Source of the DNA: Ipomoea triloba
Taxonomy: Eukaryota; Streptophyta; Magnoliopsida; Solanales; Convolvulaceae
Assembly (NCBI RefSeq): GCF_003576645.1
Contig: NC_044924.1
Span: 23,044,912-23,108,911, forward strand
Direction: 5' to 3'
Length of the DNA stretch: 64,000 nucleotides
Part shown: one piece after another, positions 11,371-21,366 of the stretch
How positions within the stretch are numbered: the stretch's first letter is position 1
Layout: each line of letters starts with the position of its first letter
Notes under the pieces: model-generated
What the model saw: only the letters and a program-made list of their open reading frames with translations
Told to the model about the DNA's origin: nothing
The model's database searches: none
Made by a program: the position numbers and the translations under genes

Positions 11371-11378
11371 TATAAATA
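11371..11378 (+). promoter_or_regulatory. plus-strand TATA box upstream of the antisense ORF
   Basis: TATAAATA in the context ccaccactataaatacctta, followed about 25-90 bp later by a strongly CT-rich leader (11396-11460) like many plant 5' UTRs. It lies just outside the proposed LTR and points toward the plus-strand ORF at 11753. Promoter function is inferred from composition and position only. Confidence 0.5.
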
Positions 11379-11752
11379 CCTTACTCCACCCTCATTTTCC
11401 ACTTCTCCTTTCTCTCTCTAACCTCTCTCCTCCTTCCTTTCCCTCCATCCTTTTCCTCCTTCGTGCTCCACTGGTATGTTTTGTGCTTTTTTTTTGCCTC
11501 TTCCTTTCCCTCCATCCTCTTTTCTGCTATTCATTTCTTTATCCTTCATCATCATTTTTTTGAACCGTTGGAAAAAATGCCAGCTGACTGCCTTTCGTGC
11601 GGCGACCGGTGACCGCTGATCGCCGGAAGTCAGCCCGGTTGACTGCCTCGCATGCGGCAGTCAGCTGACTGCCCAGTCAGCCAAAGGTTGACGATTTTTT
11701 TTCTTATTTCTTGGGTTGTTTTGGCGATCGCTGCTGTTTCGACCAACCGTAA

Positions 11753-12466
11753 GTGCTCTGGGAGCGATCTCAGGAGCTGGAGGAGCTCGATGCTCGTTTT
11801 AAGGATCTCACTGTGCGGTATCAAGACCAGGTGGAGGCTTCTCATCGCAGCCTGACTACTCAGGCGGAGCTTCGGCGGGCTTGTCGGGAGGCCGAGGAGG
11901 GACGTCGTGTGGCTGAGGAGTCTCTTGTTTCTGCGGTTTCGGATTATCAAAACTCCGATACGTTTCGCCAGGATGCTTTGGCATCCATTCGTGGGGCCTC
12001 TGATGACTTTACCTTGATTGGCAAGGATTGGATGGCTTCTCCGTATGGTGCTCAGTACGCGGCCCAGATGTCATTGGAGGATTATTATGAGTGATCTCGG
12101 CATATGCAGCAAGAGATCTATGCTACCCTGCAGTCTTCCAATCCTCCGTACATGCCAACTGATCTGGGGCTTCCGCCCCCTCTTTATTCTTGGGTTGATC
12201 GTCATCTAAATGAGGGTCGTGGCGCTCCGGTCCTAGGCTCAGGTGTTGCCTCAAGGGCGCATCCTCCGGGCTTTGCTTTTCCATCTGATTCGGGTGGACG
12301 ACGCGAGATTCCTTTTGATTCTGCGTACCTCAACTCTGCCGCCAATCTCCAGGTTTTAGCTGACCTTTCGAATGCCGAAATTTCTCTTGGTTCTTTGGAC
12401 AGTGTAGATGGTGCCGGTCCTCAGGATGTACGTGGGGACGTCAGCAGCCAGGCTCCTGGTGTTTAG
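11753..12466 (+). pseudogene. antisense extra ORF in the 3' region of copy C, with one internal stop
   Basis: The frame is open for 113 codons, stops at TGA 12092-12094 and stays open in the same frame to 12466. The first half is Glu/Arg/Ala-rich with heptad-like spacing (ELEELDARFKDLTVRYQDQ, then RRACREAEEGRRVAEESL), predicting a coiled coil. The second half is Pro/Ser/Gly-rich (PPYMPTDLGLPPPLYSWVD). The first codon of the open stretch is GTG after an in-frame TAA, and GTAAGT just there resembles a splice donor, so the true start is unresolved. Extra ORFs in antisense orientation between integrase and 3' LTR are known for Tat-lineage elements; their function is unknown. Orientation, position and composition fit that class. 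Confidence 0.65.
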
Positions 12467-12663
12467 TTGTTTTTTTTTATGTCTTGCTTAGCGACTGTTA
12501 TGGTATCGATGTCTTTCTTTTGTAGTACTGATGGACTTTTCTGTATTCCTACTCGTTCTTGTTTATGAAAACTACGATGTTCGTTTTAGGAGTTTATTTG
12601 TTCATGAAAACTTATTCATTGTTTACTCCTTGCTTTAAGAGTTTTATGTTATGGTGGGAAGAT

Positions 12664-13485
12664 ATATACCAATTGCCTAGTGATGTGTTTCTTCCACACA
12701 GTGGTGGGAATACGAGCCTACTATTGGCTAATGGGTGTAGGTCTTCCACTCGGTGGTGGGTATATGTTTTTCACTCGGTGGTGGGTGTATGTCTTCCACT
12801 CGGTGGTGGGTATATGTCTTCTACTCGGTGGTGGGTATATGTCTTCCATTGCCTAGTGAGTATGCGTTTCTTCCACACGGTGGTGGGAATACGAGTCTAC
12901 CACTGGCTAATGGGTATATGTTTTCCACTCGGTGGTGGGTATATGTCTTCTACTCGGTGGTGGGTATATGTCTTCCATTGCCTAGTGAGTATGCGTTTCT
13001 TCCACACGGTGGTGGGAATACGAGTCTACCATTGGTTAATGGGTATATGTTTTCCACTTGGTGGTGGGTATATGTCTTCCACTCGGTGGTGGGTATATGT
13101 CTTCCACTCGGTGGTGGGTATATGTCTTCCATTCGGTGGTAGGTATATGTCTTCCATTGCCTAGTGAGTATGCGTTTCTTCCACACGGTTGTGGAAATAC
13201 GAGTCTGCCACTGGCTAATGGGTATATGTTTTCCACTCGGTGGTGTGTATATGTCTTCCACTCGGTGGTGGGTATATGTCTTCCATTGCCTCGTGAGTAT
13301 GCGTTTCTTCCACACGGTGGTGGGAATACGAGTCTGCAACTGGCTAATGGGTATATGTTTTCCACTCGGTGGTGGGTATATGTCTTCCATTGCCTAGTGA
13401 GTATGCGTTTCTTCCACACGGTGGTGGGAATACGAGTCTGCCACTAGCTAATGGGTATATGTTTTCCACTCGGTGGTGGATAAGT
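12664..13485. repeat. minisatellite of 26-bp monomers with higher-order structure
   Basis: About 31 monomers of 26 bp. Four variants are visible: cactcggtggtgggtatatg-, attgcctagtgagtatgcg-, cacacggtggtgggaatacg- and ccactggctaatgggtatat-. The variants recur in fixed order, giving super-repeats of 104 bp that expand to 130-131 or about 177 bp where the first variant is repeated. Both strands are open in several frames only because of the repeat, so the long ORFs here are not genes. It sits between integrase and the antisense ORF of copy C, a place where plant gypsy elements often carry tandem repeats. Confidence 0.9.
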
Positions 13486-13614
13486 CCGATGGTCTAATAA
13501 TGATACTTGACGCAGCTGGTATTTTGTCTTGAGACGAACGAAGTTTGTGTGTATATATTGCAAGTGTAGCTAAAGTCATAAAGTACATCATATTTCCCGG
13601 TTTGACTGGCTTTC

Positions 13615-14454
13615 TTATTGGTAGAATTTCTTGAGCCGGCTCGAGTTCCATATGCGATCTATTGCCTTGCCCTCCATTGTTTTCAATTTGTATGTGCCGG
13701 GTCTTGCAATTGCTGCAATCCTGTATGGACCTTCCCAGTTTTTGGCAACCTTTCCTCCTTGGTTTGGCTGTGATGCTTGCCTATCCCTGAGTACCAAGTC
13801 GCCTAAGTCACAGTACTTAGGCTTTACTCGAGCGTCATGGTACTTTTTTACTGCCCGTTGGTATTCCACCATTCGGCACTGGGCCACATCTCTTCGTTCT
13901 TCGAGGAAGTTCTTTTCCAGCTGCATCATCTGCTCGTTCGCTTGATCTTCGTAATGCAATGTCCTGTCCGTGGGGCTCAGGACTTCTATAGGGACTTTAG
14001 CCTCGAAACCGTTTGTGAGGCTGAACGGGGTTTCTCCTGTTGCTCGACGGGGAGTAGTTCGGTAGGCCCAAAGGATGTAGTCTAGCTGGTCGACCCATGC
14101 ACCTCTTTCCTCTTCTATTCGTTTCTTTAATCCATCCATGATGGTCCTGTTGGCATTTTCTACCAGCCCATTTGCTTGGGGATATGCCACCGATACTTTA
14201 GTGTGCTGAATGCCATAATTCTTGCAAAATTCTGAGAAATCCTTGCTATCGAATTGACGTCTGTTATCTGTGACATTGGTATTCTGTGATTGTTACCAGC
14301 GGCTCAACCTCCATCCACTTAGTGAAATAGTCAATGGCGACTATGCAGTACTTGTGGCGTCCTGGGGCTTATGGTAGTGGTCCCAAAAGATCTACTCCCC
14401 ATTTAGCGAAGGGTATCGCCGTGGTGACGGGGGTGTAGAAGGTTGCCGGCCTAC
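13615..14454 (-). pseudogene. copy C integrase core and C-terminal domain, with 56-bp deletion
   Basis: The open frame 13615-14190 starts inside the core (ANGLVENANRTIMDG with the catalytic Glu) and runs through YILWAYRTTPRRATGETPFSL to the C-terminal domain (LGDLVLRD, KVAKNWEGPYRI) and the natural end SSRLKKFYQ-stop. At about 14274 a 56-bp segment present in B (5977-6032) is missing between two gac triplets, which shifts the frame across the core. This is the only copy showing the natural pol stop. Its right end is cut by the solo LTR insertion. Confidence 0.88.
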
Positions 14455-15687
14455 TGATAAGCGCCAAAAACAGTCAAATTTCGGGTCATGTTTAGATAAT
14501 ATTTTAATGTTCCTACACCTAATTATGATCACTTTCATGGATAAAATCCCTAATTGACTTCTATTTGACAAATCCAGCTCAAGAGAAATACTTCGAGTCA
14601 TTTCCGAAGGATGCAGCAAAGTTTTGGGCCAAAAGAAGCAACAAACAAAGATTCATCAAGCAGGAGGCTGCCACGTGCCCTCACACGCGTGGATTTAATC
14701 CAGAGAGCTCCCACGCAAGGCCACACGCGTGTGACAGGCGTGGAAGCAGACCAGTAGGGCAACAGCGGAAATTCGATTTCTGAGCAGCTATTTAAACCCT
14801 TCTTTCTCATTTTTGAAAGGGGTTTCTCCCACCTTTCAGATCTAAATTTTCTTACTATTCCTTCCCCTTTGGGGAGGAAAAACACACTCAATTTCCATTA
14901 GATTAATATAGATCTTAGGATTGAAGATGAATTGAAGATGTAGACTCAACACTCCTTGGGTAACATTCTCTTTTCATTGAATTGTTAGATTTGATTTATT
15001 GATTGAGAGTAATCTTTATTTTATTGCTTTGAATGATTTCCATGATTGAGTAGAGTATTTTGGGTGTGTGAGCCTTTGTTGAACTCTTGACTGTTGTGTA
15101 GAATTATTCTATAGTTTTGAAAGATGAAGAAGTAGGATTGATGTTTGTATGGTTGAAGTTGTTCAAGCTTTACTTCTATTTCGGCCGGAATAGTTAGTAA
15201 TCTGTAGGGAAGTGAGAGTGTGCGCGATAGCGGCCTCTCACAAGCCCCACTCACCCATATCTCCGCTCTTAGTCCGAAAGGACAAGATCCGAGAGGAGTG
15301 GTAGACTAAGTGTTCGATGAAATACCTCAACCAATTGAGGATTGAGAGTCTGAGTGTGACGCCACTCGGTACTAATACCTTGACTCCCTTACTCGATCAC
15401 GAAACTCGTTTTCCAAATCCCCTCCGAAGATCAATCAAGGCGTTCGACTTTGGTGCACACCCCTTTCATTTCCTTTTGCATCTTTAGTGTAATTTCATTT
15501 CTACAACCCCCAAACTTACTTATCAAACCAATCTTTGGTGATACTTGTAACTCCTATCTTTTAACACCGTTAAGGTCAACAGTAATTTGATTCCCATTCG
15601 CCATCCTCGAGAGACACGATACTCGGGGAGTCTTGACTCTTCGTTTTACCACCTTCACATACACCTCCCACTAAAACACATCAATCA
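14455..15687 (+). mobile_element. solo LTR of another retrotransposon nested in copy C
   Basis: The 1233-bp insert begins TGATAAGCGCC and ends CACATCAATCA, giving TG...CA ends with TGAT/ATCA terminal repeats. It is flanked by a perfect 5-bp duplication CCTAC (14450-14454 and 15688-15692); removing insert and one CCTAC restores the RNase H/integrase sequence found in B. A TATA-like tatttaaa at 14789-14796 supports plus orientation. No coding sequence lies inside, as expected for a solo LTR left after LTR-LTR recombination. The parent family is not identified; the terminal part resembles LTRs of plant gypsy elements. Confidence 0.92.
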
Positions 15688-17280
15688 CCTACCTTGCTTT
15701 TCTGCAAACTTCTGACAGGTATGGCAATTCTGGACCTTTTGAATGCAATCGTGGACCGTGTTGGGCCAGTAATAGCCTTGGATCAGTAATTTCCTTGCTA
15801 AGGTATTGGCTCCTTGGTGAGCGGCGCATATGCCTTTGTGGGCCTCTTCTATTACTTGTTCGGCTTCGCTGGGCTGTAAGCATTTCAGTAGCGGGCCACC
15901 GAAAGATTTTTTATACAACTGGCTACCTTCCAGCCGATAAGCTGGAGCTCTTCGTTTGATTTTGGCCGCCTGCGTGGGGTCCAGCGGAAGTTCTCCTTTG
16001 GTGATGTAGTTTGTGAATTCCTCCATCCATTTGGGTAGGGGAGGCACGCCTGTTGAGGTGACGGAGGCTACTACGAGGGATTCTGTACTAGGTGCGTAGA
16101 TGATCTCCTTTCTGCAAACCTGTGACAAGTGCCTTGGGACTCCTCCCAAGGATATTTTGGACATTAAATCTGCTTCTACGTTCTCTGTTCGGGGCACGTG
16201 TTGTATTTCATGCGCCTTTAATTTTTCCAATAAGCCTTCCGTAACGTCTTTGTACATCTTTAAATTTTCCCCTCTAGTTTCAAATGTGCCTTTCATTTGT
16301 CCTACCACTAGTCGCGAGTCTGTCTTGATGCGCAGGTTGCGCGCTCCTAGCGCGACTGCCAGTCTTATGCCCCCGATTACTGCCTCATACTCTGCCTCGT
16401 TGTTGGACACCTTGAATTGGTATTCCAGGGAGTAATACACCTTGAACCCTTCTGGCGTGGTTAACATTATTCCCCCTCCGCAGTGCTTGGCGCTGGCTGC
16501 CCCGTCTGCATTTAGTTCCCACCACTCATCTGGGGCGTCGTTATTTGTTTTTCCTCTCCGATCCTGCGTTGTGCATTCTACTATGAAGTCTGCTAGTGCT
16601 TGTGCCTTGATGGAAGGTCGGGGCCTGTACTCGATTCCGTATTGTGTTAATTCTATGGCCCATTTCATCATTCGCCCCGAGGACATCGGGTTTCTCAGTA
16701 TCCCCGCGAGCGGTTGGTCGGTGAGTACTTCTTTTGGGTGGGCTTGGAAGTATGGGACCAACTTCCGCGCGGTGGTAACTAGGGCGTATGCCATCTTTTC
16801 TAATGGCGTGTATCGAGTTTCTGCTCCTCTCAGGAGCTTGCTCACGTAGTAGACCGGGTGTTGAGTTCTCTCTTCTCGTACTAGGACAGAGCTCAGGGCT
16901 CGCTCGCTGACTGCCATTTAAAGGTACAGGGTTTCTCCTTCTTGAGGTTTGGCCAGCAAAGGGGGGGGATAGCAAATATGTTTTTAATTCTTCAAAGGAT
17001 TTTTGGCATTCTTGAGTCCGTTCGAATCCTTCTCTTCTTTTAATTACTTCGAAGAAGGGTAAGGATCGCTCCGCTGACCTAGACAGGAATCGGCTTAAGG
17101 CTGCTAAGCGTCCCGTTAGCTTTTGTATCTCCAGCACACTAGTGGGTGGTTGCATGTCTAGAATCGCCCTTACCTTCTCGGGGTTGGGCTCTATTCCCCT
17201 TTGAGTTACCATGTAACCCAAGAATTTACCTCTTCGGTCTCCGAGGGCGCATTTCTTGGGATTTAATCGGAGGTTGTATT
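15688..17280 (-). pseudogene. copy C pol: RT C terminus, RNase H, second RNase H, integrase zinc region
   Basis: The frame 15685-16917 encodes the two RNase H-like domains and the start of the integrase HHCC region (CHTCQKFAEKQGR). The frame 16541-17221 encodes RT end (FLGYMVTQRGIEPN, VLEIQKLTGRLAALSRF) and FFEVIKRREGF before the frames part at an extra G in a G tract near 16960. Copy C therefore carries the ancestral RT connection that A and B have lost. Left side is severed by the solo LTR, right side by the truncation at 17280. Confidence 0.88.
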
Positions 17281-17510
17281 TCCCTCGGTGGTTGCACGCA
17301 ACAAAATTAGAAGAATAATAAAATGTGAATTTCCTATTTTACCCCTCAAATTTTGAATATTTTTTAATTTTTTCGTCAAATTTAATGTCCAGGGACTAAA
17401 CTCGCCACTTCGCGAATAACTGAGGGACTAAACTCGCATACAGCCATAACTCAGGGACTGAGTCTACACTACCCCTATAACTCAGGGACTAAAGATGCTA
17501 TTTTCCCTTT
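17281..17510. other. unassigned spacer with agggacta repeats
   Basis: No gene. Four loosely spaced copies of an (a)gggact(a/g)a(a/g) motif (17392-17485), about 35 bp apart, in the style of dispersed plant repeats. It separates the gypsy cluster from the zinc-finger array. Confidence 0.5.
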
Positions 17511-17905
17511 AAAAAATGCAGTAACATTTTCGTAAATAATTGAACATCGAAGTGCAAGTAAATTGTGTTAAAAGTGCAAGTAAAAGTTTCATATAGTGCA
17601 CCTAAGTGCAACTAAAATGTATTACAAGTGCAAGTAAAATGTACACTAAGCCTTAATATTAAGTACACATAACGTTATAATTAGTTGCACCAGACGTTAT
17701 CATTAAGTGCACCTATGTGAAAGACTTTATCATTAGGTGCATGAATGTTACCAATGTAAATTACTTACACTAGTAAGTGAAAATAGTTGCATTTGTAAGT
17801 GGCTTTACTTGCAAACTTGCACCAGTTACTTGCACTTGTAACACATTTTTACTTGCACCAAAGTTTGAATTATTTAAAGAAAATAATTAGATTACTTAAA
17901 ACAAT
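17511..17905. repeat. AT-rich block with recurring gtgcaagtaa/acttgcac motif (S1 edge)
   Basis: The word tgcaagtaa or its reverse complement recurs about a dozen times with variable spacing. The same block is at 49893-50285 with few changes and marks the left edge of the S1/S2 duplication. No coding potential. Confidence 0.7.
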
Positions 17906-17937
17906 TTTTTCAAAAATTTATTAGCTCACACTATTCC

Positions 17938-18132
17938 CTACACACATCCAAAACCTCCGATCCTACTAGGATTATCACTAGTCCACGATGTTTGAAGGCT
18001 CAAATTGTTGTCACAATAACAATGTTGAATAATAGAAATCGACTCCCCTACATAGTGATACCATTGCCTCGAAAAGCTTGAAGATGAAGAAAGATGGTCC
18101 CCTATTTGTTGAGTATTCCATTTTGAAAACAT
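17938..18132 (-). pseudogene. GRF-type zinc finger protein fragment, 64 codons
   Basis: A true ATG at 18132 opens a frame of 64 codons that ends in TAG. Residues about 38-64 read HCYCDNNLSLQTSWTSDNPS followed by R..GFGCV. This matches the pattern of the plant GRF-type zinc finger (C-x-C near the start, S-W-T-x-x-N-P-x-R, then F-x-C). The last Cys and the remainder of the domain are missing because of the stop, or because an intron begins here. GRF-type fingers bind nucleic acid; nothing more specific can be said. A rearranged copy lacking the N terminus is at 50302. Confidence 0.55.
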
Positions 18133-18416
18133 TTTCTAAGAGAAAAAAAAATCTAGTAATTCAAATAAATATACTTTGCTAGGCTTTTTTGGGAGGGGGA
18201 TTGGTATTTGGAAGCAATTTTGTATTAATGTTTCAACATTTTTCCTAGGGTTCTAGAATTTGGTTAAGAAATTCCTTCATTGATATGATAAGAAATGTTG
18301 ATGTATAAGAAAAGGGTAAAAGACTTGATTATATATTCTTGCCTTCATTTAACGCCTACCACACAGACATTTAACAAGAGGACTAAATTTGAAATAACTT
18401 GTTTTATTGCAAATTC

Positions 18417-18455
18417 TCTCTCCCTCTCCCTCTCCCTCTCCCTCTCTCTCTCCTC
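18417..18455. repeat. (CTCTCC)n microsatellite
   Basis: A pure CT-rich hexamer-like run inside a spacer. Confidence 0.8.
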
Positions 18456-18549
18456 CTATCTCTCAACTCCTCTCAAACTCACCATTTCTCCTCCATCAAA
18501 GAAAGAAAAAAAATCCAAAAATCATAGTTTATGATACTCTTAATTCGAA

Positions 18550-18838
18550 TCAGCCTAACTCTTAAATAGTGTAGGACGATTCATTTGGTTTTGGGGAATT
18601 AAGGGCACACGATTAGGTTAGTCGCATTAGGATTCCTATACCTATTTGATTGATTGACCAATAGGTACAAGTATGCTATTGTACATTTCAAATGAAGTCA
18701 TACCTTCTACTTGGTGAGTCTTAAAAAGATGTAAAAGATTTAGAGAATCTGAACAAATTTGATTGCATACTCGACAAATTATTGGTCCCCAATCAAGCAA
18801 TCACAACGAAAAAAAAATTGACTATCGTTACTTGACAT
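18550..18838 (-). pseudogene. A'-type C2H2 zinc-finger pseudogene
   Basis: The minus strand from ATG 18838 reads MSSNDS, then a few codons to a stop. Further on, in shifted frames, are TCGAGTATGCAATCAAATTT (the degenerate CRVCNQIC finger) and KTHQVEGMTSFEMY-like sequence. It ends in an Asn/Pro-rich tail homologous to residues 75-110 of the intact gene at 42394. A CT-rich tract and a weak TATA (tatata near 18875) precede the start. Several frameshifts and the lost codons before the finger exclude a product. Confidence 0.7.
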
Positions 18839-19129
18839 AATTGTGTACTCACAACTACTTGGGAATATTTAAGGTATATAGAAGGGAGATGAGAGAGAAA
18901 AAAGAGAGGGAAAAACACAAGAAAAAGATTGTATTAACTCGCCCAACGGGCGTGCGCTAGGCGTGTCAGGTGCGTGTAGCGCACACTACTTAAGATGTGT
19001 ATTTTTGTATTTTTTTTTTCAAACTGGAGCCCAAAAAAATTAGTTTTCTCCCTCTCTCTCCTCCTATCTCTTAGCTCCTCTCAAACTCACTATAAAAAAT
19101 CAAAAAAAATCATAGTTTATGATATTCTT

Positions 19130-19300
19130 AATTGGACCATTAGGTACAAGTATGCTATTGTGCATTTAAAATGAAGTTATACCTTCTACTTGGTGAATCT
19201 AAAAATGATGTAAAAGATTTAGAGAATCTGAACAAATTTGATTGCATGCTCAATAAATTATTGGTCTCCTATCAAGCAAGCACGACGAAAAAAAAATTTG
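19130..19300 (-). pseudogene. A'-type zinc-finger remnant
   Basis: Only the finger-to-tail part is kept (ttgcatgctcaataaattat mirrors the CRVC region). Its 5' end is joined directly to the ttgacacaaagaaggataat spacer, so start and promoter are gone. Confidence 0.6.
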
Positions 19301-19484
19301 ACACAAAGAAGGATAATAGTATAATACGCAGGTGTACACGCGTGTCTGTGTGTATATATATACGTGTAAGAGCAACCCGTTGATGGGTTTTGGGTAGATT
19401 TTTGTGGCCTCACTAGCTTTTTTCTAAAAATTGAAATTTTAAATTAATATTAAAAATTTTAGTTATCATAAGTGGGAGCGTGCG

Positions 19485-19719
19485 ATGTACGTGGATGGAG
19501 CTATAGGAATACATCTATCATTGTGATTTATAAATGAAGTCGTAGCGTCTACCTGGTGAGTCTGGTAATGAAGTAAAAACATACAGAATCCAAACAAACT
19601 TAATCGCATACTCGACAAACTATTCGCCTCCGATCAAGCAACCATTGATAATTAAATTCATTGGTTGACTTGCCACCTGCCGTAAAGTTAAAAGTTTGAC
19701 CGTCACCACCGTTTGACAT
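19485..19719 (-). pseudogene. A-type zinc-finger pseudogene with nonsense codon in the finger
   Basis: ATG at 19719 opens MSNGGDGQTF, then KSTNEFNYQWLLD and IVCRVCD. The next codon is TAA where the intact gene has CAA, so the finger is cut after its second Cys. Homology continues past the stop to the HYQTH region and SFINHNG. A conserved promoter follows on the right (agatgtcatatttatataca near 19786-19805, TATA on minus strand). Confidence 0.8.
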
Positions 19720-20589
19720 AGTAGTGTACATACGAAATGGAAGAACTAGAGAGGATTTAAGGTTTGGTGTGAGACGCTTGAACGGTAGATGTCATATTTA
19801 TATACATATACAAGTGAAAGTGTGTAGGGCCCAGTAAATTTAATTTTTTTATCAGTATTATATTATTTAAAATAATCAAAATACTAATTGTGTAATCACA
19901 ACTACTTGGGAAGATTTAAGGTATATAGAAGGGAGATGAGAGAGAAAAAGATGGGAAAAAAAGAAAAATATTGTATTAGCTCACCCAAAGGGGATGTGCA
20001 TTAGGCATGTCTGGTGCGCTTAATACACACTATGATGCATATTTTTTTGAAGGTGGAGCCCAAAAAAACTTGATTTATTGTAATTCTCTCTCTCCCCAAA
20101 AAAAAATCAAAAACAGTAGTTTATGATACTCTTAATTCAACCCAACCTAACTCCTAAATAATACTCTCGCGGTATATTAAGAGATTTTTAGATATTAATT
20201 TAAAATTTTTAGTTACATGAAACAGACATTTTGATAAATTATTTAAAAAAATTATTTTATAATTAGATAAAAAAAATTGTGAGCCAATTCAATATATTCA
20301 GGTTATGTTTTTTTTTTCTTGAGTTGATTATTATAATTATTGGATATAAGTTCCAAAAAATTATATATTTATTTATTAAATTTTTAAATTTCAATTAATG
20401 AGATATAATTGTTATGCACAAATAAATAATATAACTGTCATAAGATACACAGATTTAATTATAAATTACCAAAATGTAAAGGTTTGAATATAATCACTGC
20501 AGAATTCGAGCTAAGTAGTGTTGCTTTCAAGGTTTATTGTCACCACCATTTAAAATGTAGTGTGCAAGCCAATTTGTTCGTGTTAAACA

Positions 20590-20850
20590 TTTGATACATT
20601 TCCATGTAGTGCAGGACGATTCATTGGGTTTGGGGGATTTTGGGCGCACAAGATTTGGTTAATTGGTTTTTTTATATTTATTTGATTGATTGACCAATAG
20701 GTACCATACAATTATGCTATTGTGCATTTAAAATGAAGATATACCTTCTATTTGGTGAGTCTTAAAATGATGTAAAAGATTTAGAGAATCTGAACAAATT
20801 TGATTGTATACTTAACAAATTATTGGTCTCCAATCAAGCAAGGACAACGA
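20590..20850 (-). pseudogene. A'-type zinc-finger remnant
   Basis: The layout is as in the remnant at 19130: degenerate finger and tail, no start codon, joined to the ttgacacaaagaaggataat spacer. Confidence 0.6.
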
Positions 20851-20896
20851 ACAAAAATTTTGACACAAAGAAGGATAATAGTATAACACGCAGGTG

Positions 20897-21063
20897 TACA
20901 CGCGCGTGTGTGTGTATATATATACGTGTAAGAGCAACCCGTTGCGCGTGTGTGTGTATATATATACGTGTAAGAGCAACCCGTTGATGGGTTTTGGGTA
21001 GATTTTTGTGGCCTCACTAGCTCCGTTGATGGGTTTTGGGTAGATTTTTGTGGCCTCACTAGC
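20897..21063. repeat. two adjacent short tandem duplications
   Basis: The cgcgtgtgtgtgtatatata ... caacccgttg segment (about 45 bp) occurs twice in a row from 20901. The gttgatgggttttgggtaga ... cactagct segment (about 43 bp) occurs twice from 20982. Neither duplication is present in S2 at 51190-51260. Confidence 0.8.
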
Positions 21064-21114
21064 TTTTTTCTAAAAGTTGAAATTTTAAATTAATATTAAA
21101 AATTATAGTTGTCA

Positions 21115-21366
21115 CTAGTAGGAGCATGCGATGTACGTGGATGGTGCTATAGGAATATATCTACCATTGTGATTTATAAATGAAGTCGCAGCGCCTACAT
21201 GGTGAGTATGGTAATGAAGTAAAAGACTTACAAAATCCGAACAAACTTGATCACATACTCGACAAACTATTGGCCTCTGATCAAGCAACCATTGATAATT
21301 AAATTCATTGGTTGACTTGCCACCAGCCGTATAGTTAAAAGTTTGACCGCTACCGCCGTTTGACAT
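21115..21366 (-). CDS. A/B chimeric small C2H2 zinc-finger ORF, 83 aa, probably non-functional
   Basis: ATG at 21366 opens MSNGGSGQTFNYTAGGKSTN. A complete C2H2 finger follows: CRVCDQVCSDFVSLLLHYHTH, Cys35-x2-Cys38-x12-His51-x3-His55. After SFINHNGRYIPIA the sequence switches to the 3' end of a B-type unit (PSTYIACSY-stop), so the Pro-rich middle, acidic stretch and C-terminal EAR motif of the intact relative are missing. The A-type promoter is kept at the right (TATA on minus strand around 21440-21460). If expressed it would be a finger without repression domain. Recombination or unequal crossing-over between array units explains it. Expression is unknown. Confidence 0.55.
   Translation of the reverse strand: MSNGGSGQTFNYTAGGKSTNEFNYQWLLDQRPIVCRVCDQVCSDFVSLLLHYHTHHVGAATSFINHNGRYIPIAPSTYIACSY

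Larger units (their letters stand above)
11333..17280 (-). mobile_element. Ty3/gypsy (Tat-lineage) element, copy C, 5'-truncated, with full 3' region
   Basis: On the minus strand from the right: RT C terminus, RNase H, second RNase H, integrase, 26-bp minisatellite, antisense ORF, then the LTR at 10749-11332. It begins abruptly at 17280 within RT next to unrelated DNA. It is split by a solo LTR at 14455-15687. Unlike A and B it keeps the 25-residue RT segment and lacks the TGA, so it represents a different, less damaged RT version, though a frameshift follows in the homopolymer GGGGGGGG near 16960. Confidence 0.88.

Noticed and set aside
11198..11563. 121-codon plus ORF across the LTR edge and CT-rich leader
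   Set aside because: Low-complexity Leu/Ser/Phe translation of CT-rich DNA spanning the proposed promoter; not a plausible protein.
12559..13447. Long overlapping ORFs on both strands (up to 201 codons, WWVYVFHSVVG-type repeats)
   Set aside because: They are a by-product of the 26-bp minisatellite, which lacks stops in several frames; peptides are pure repeat with no domain.
12664..13485. Possible CRISPR array
   Set aside because: No unique spacers; monomers are contiguous 26-bp variants, and the context is a plant retrotransposon.
18295..18534. 79-codon plus ORF with LSLSLSLS repeat
   Set aside because: Arises from the CT microsatellite; no homology recognised.
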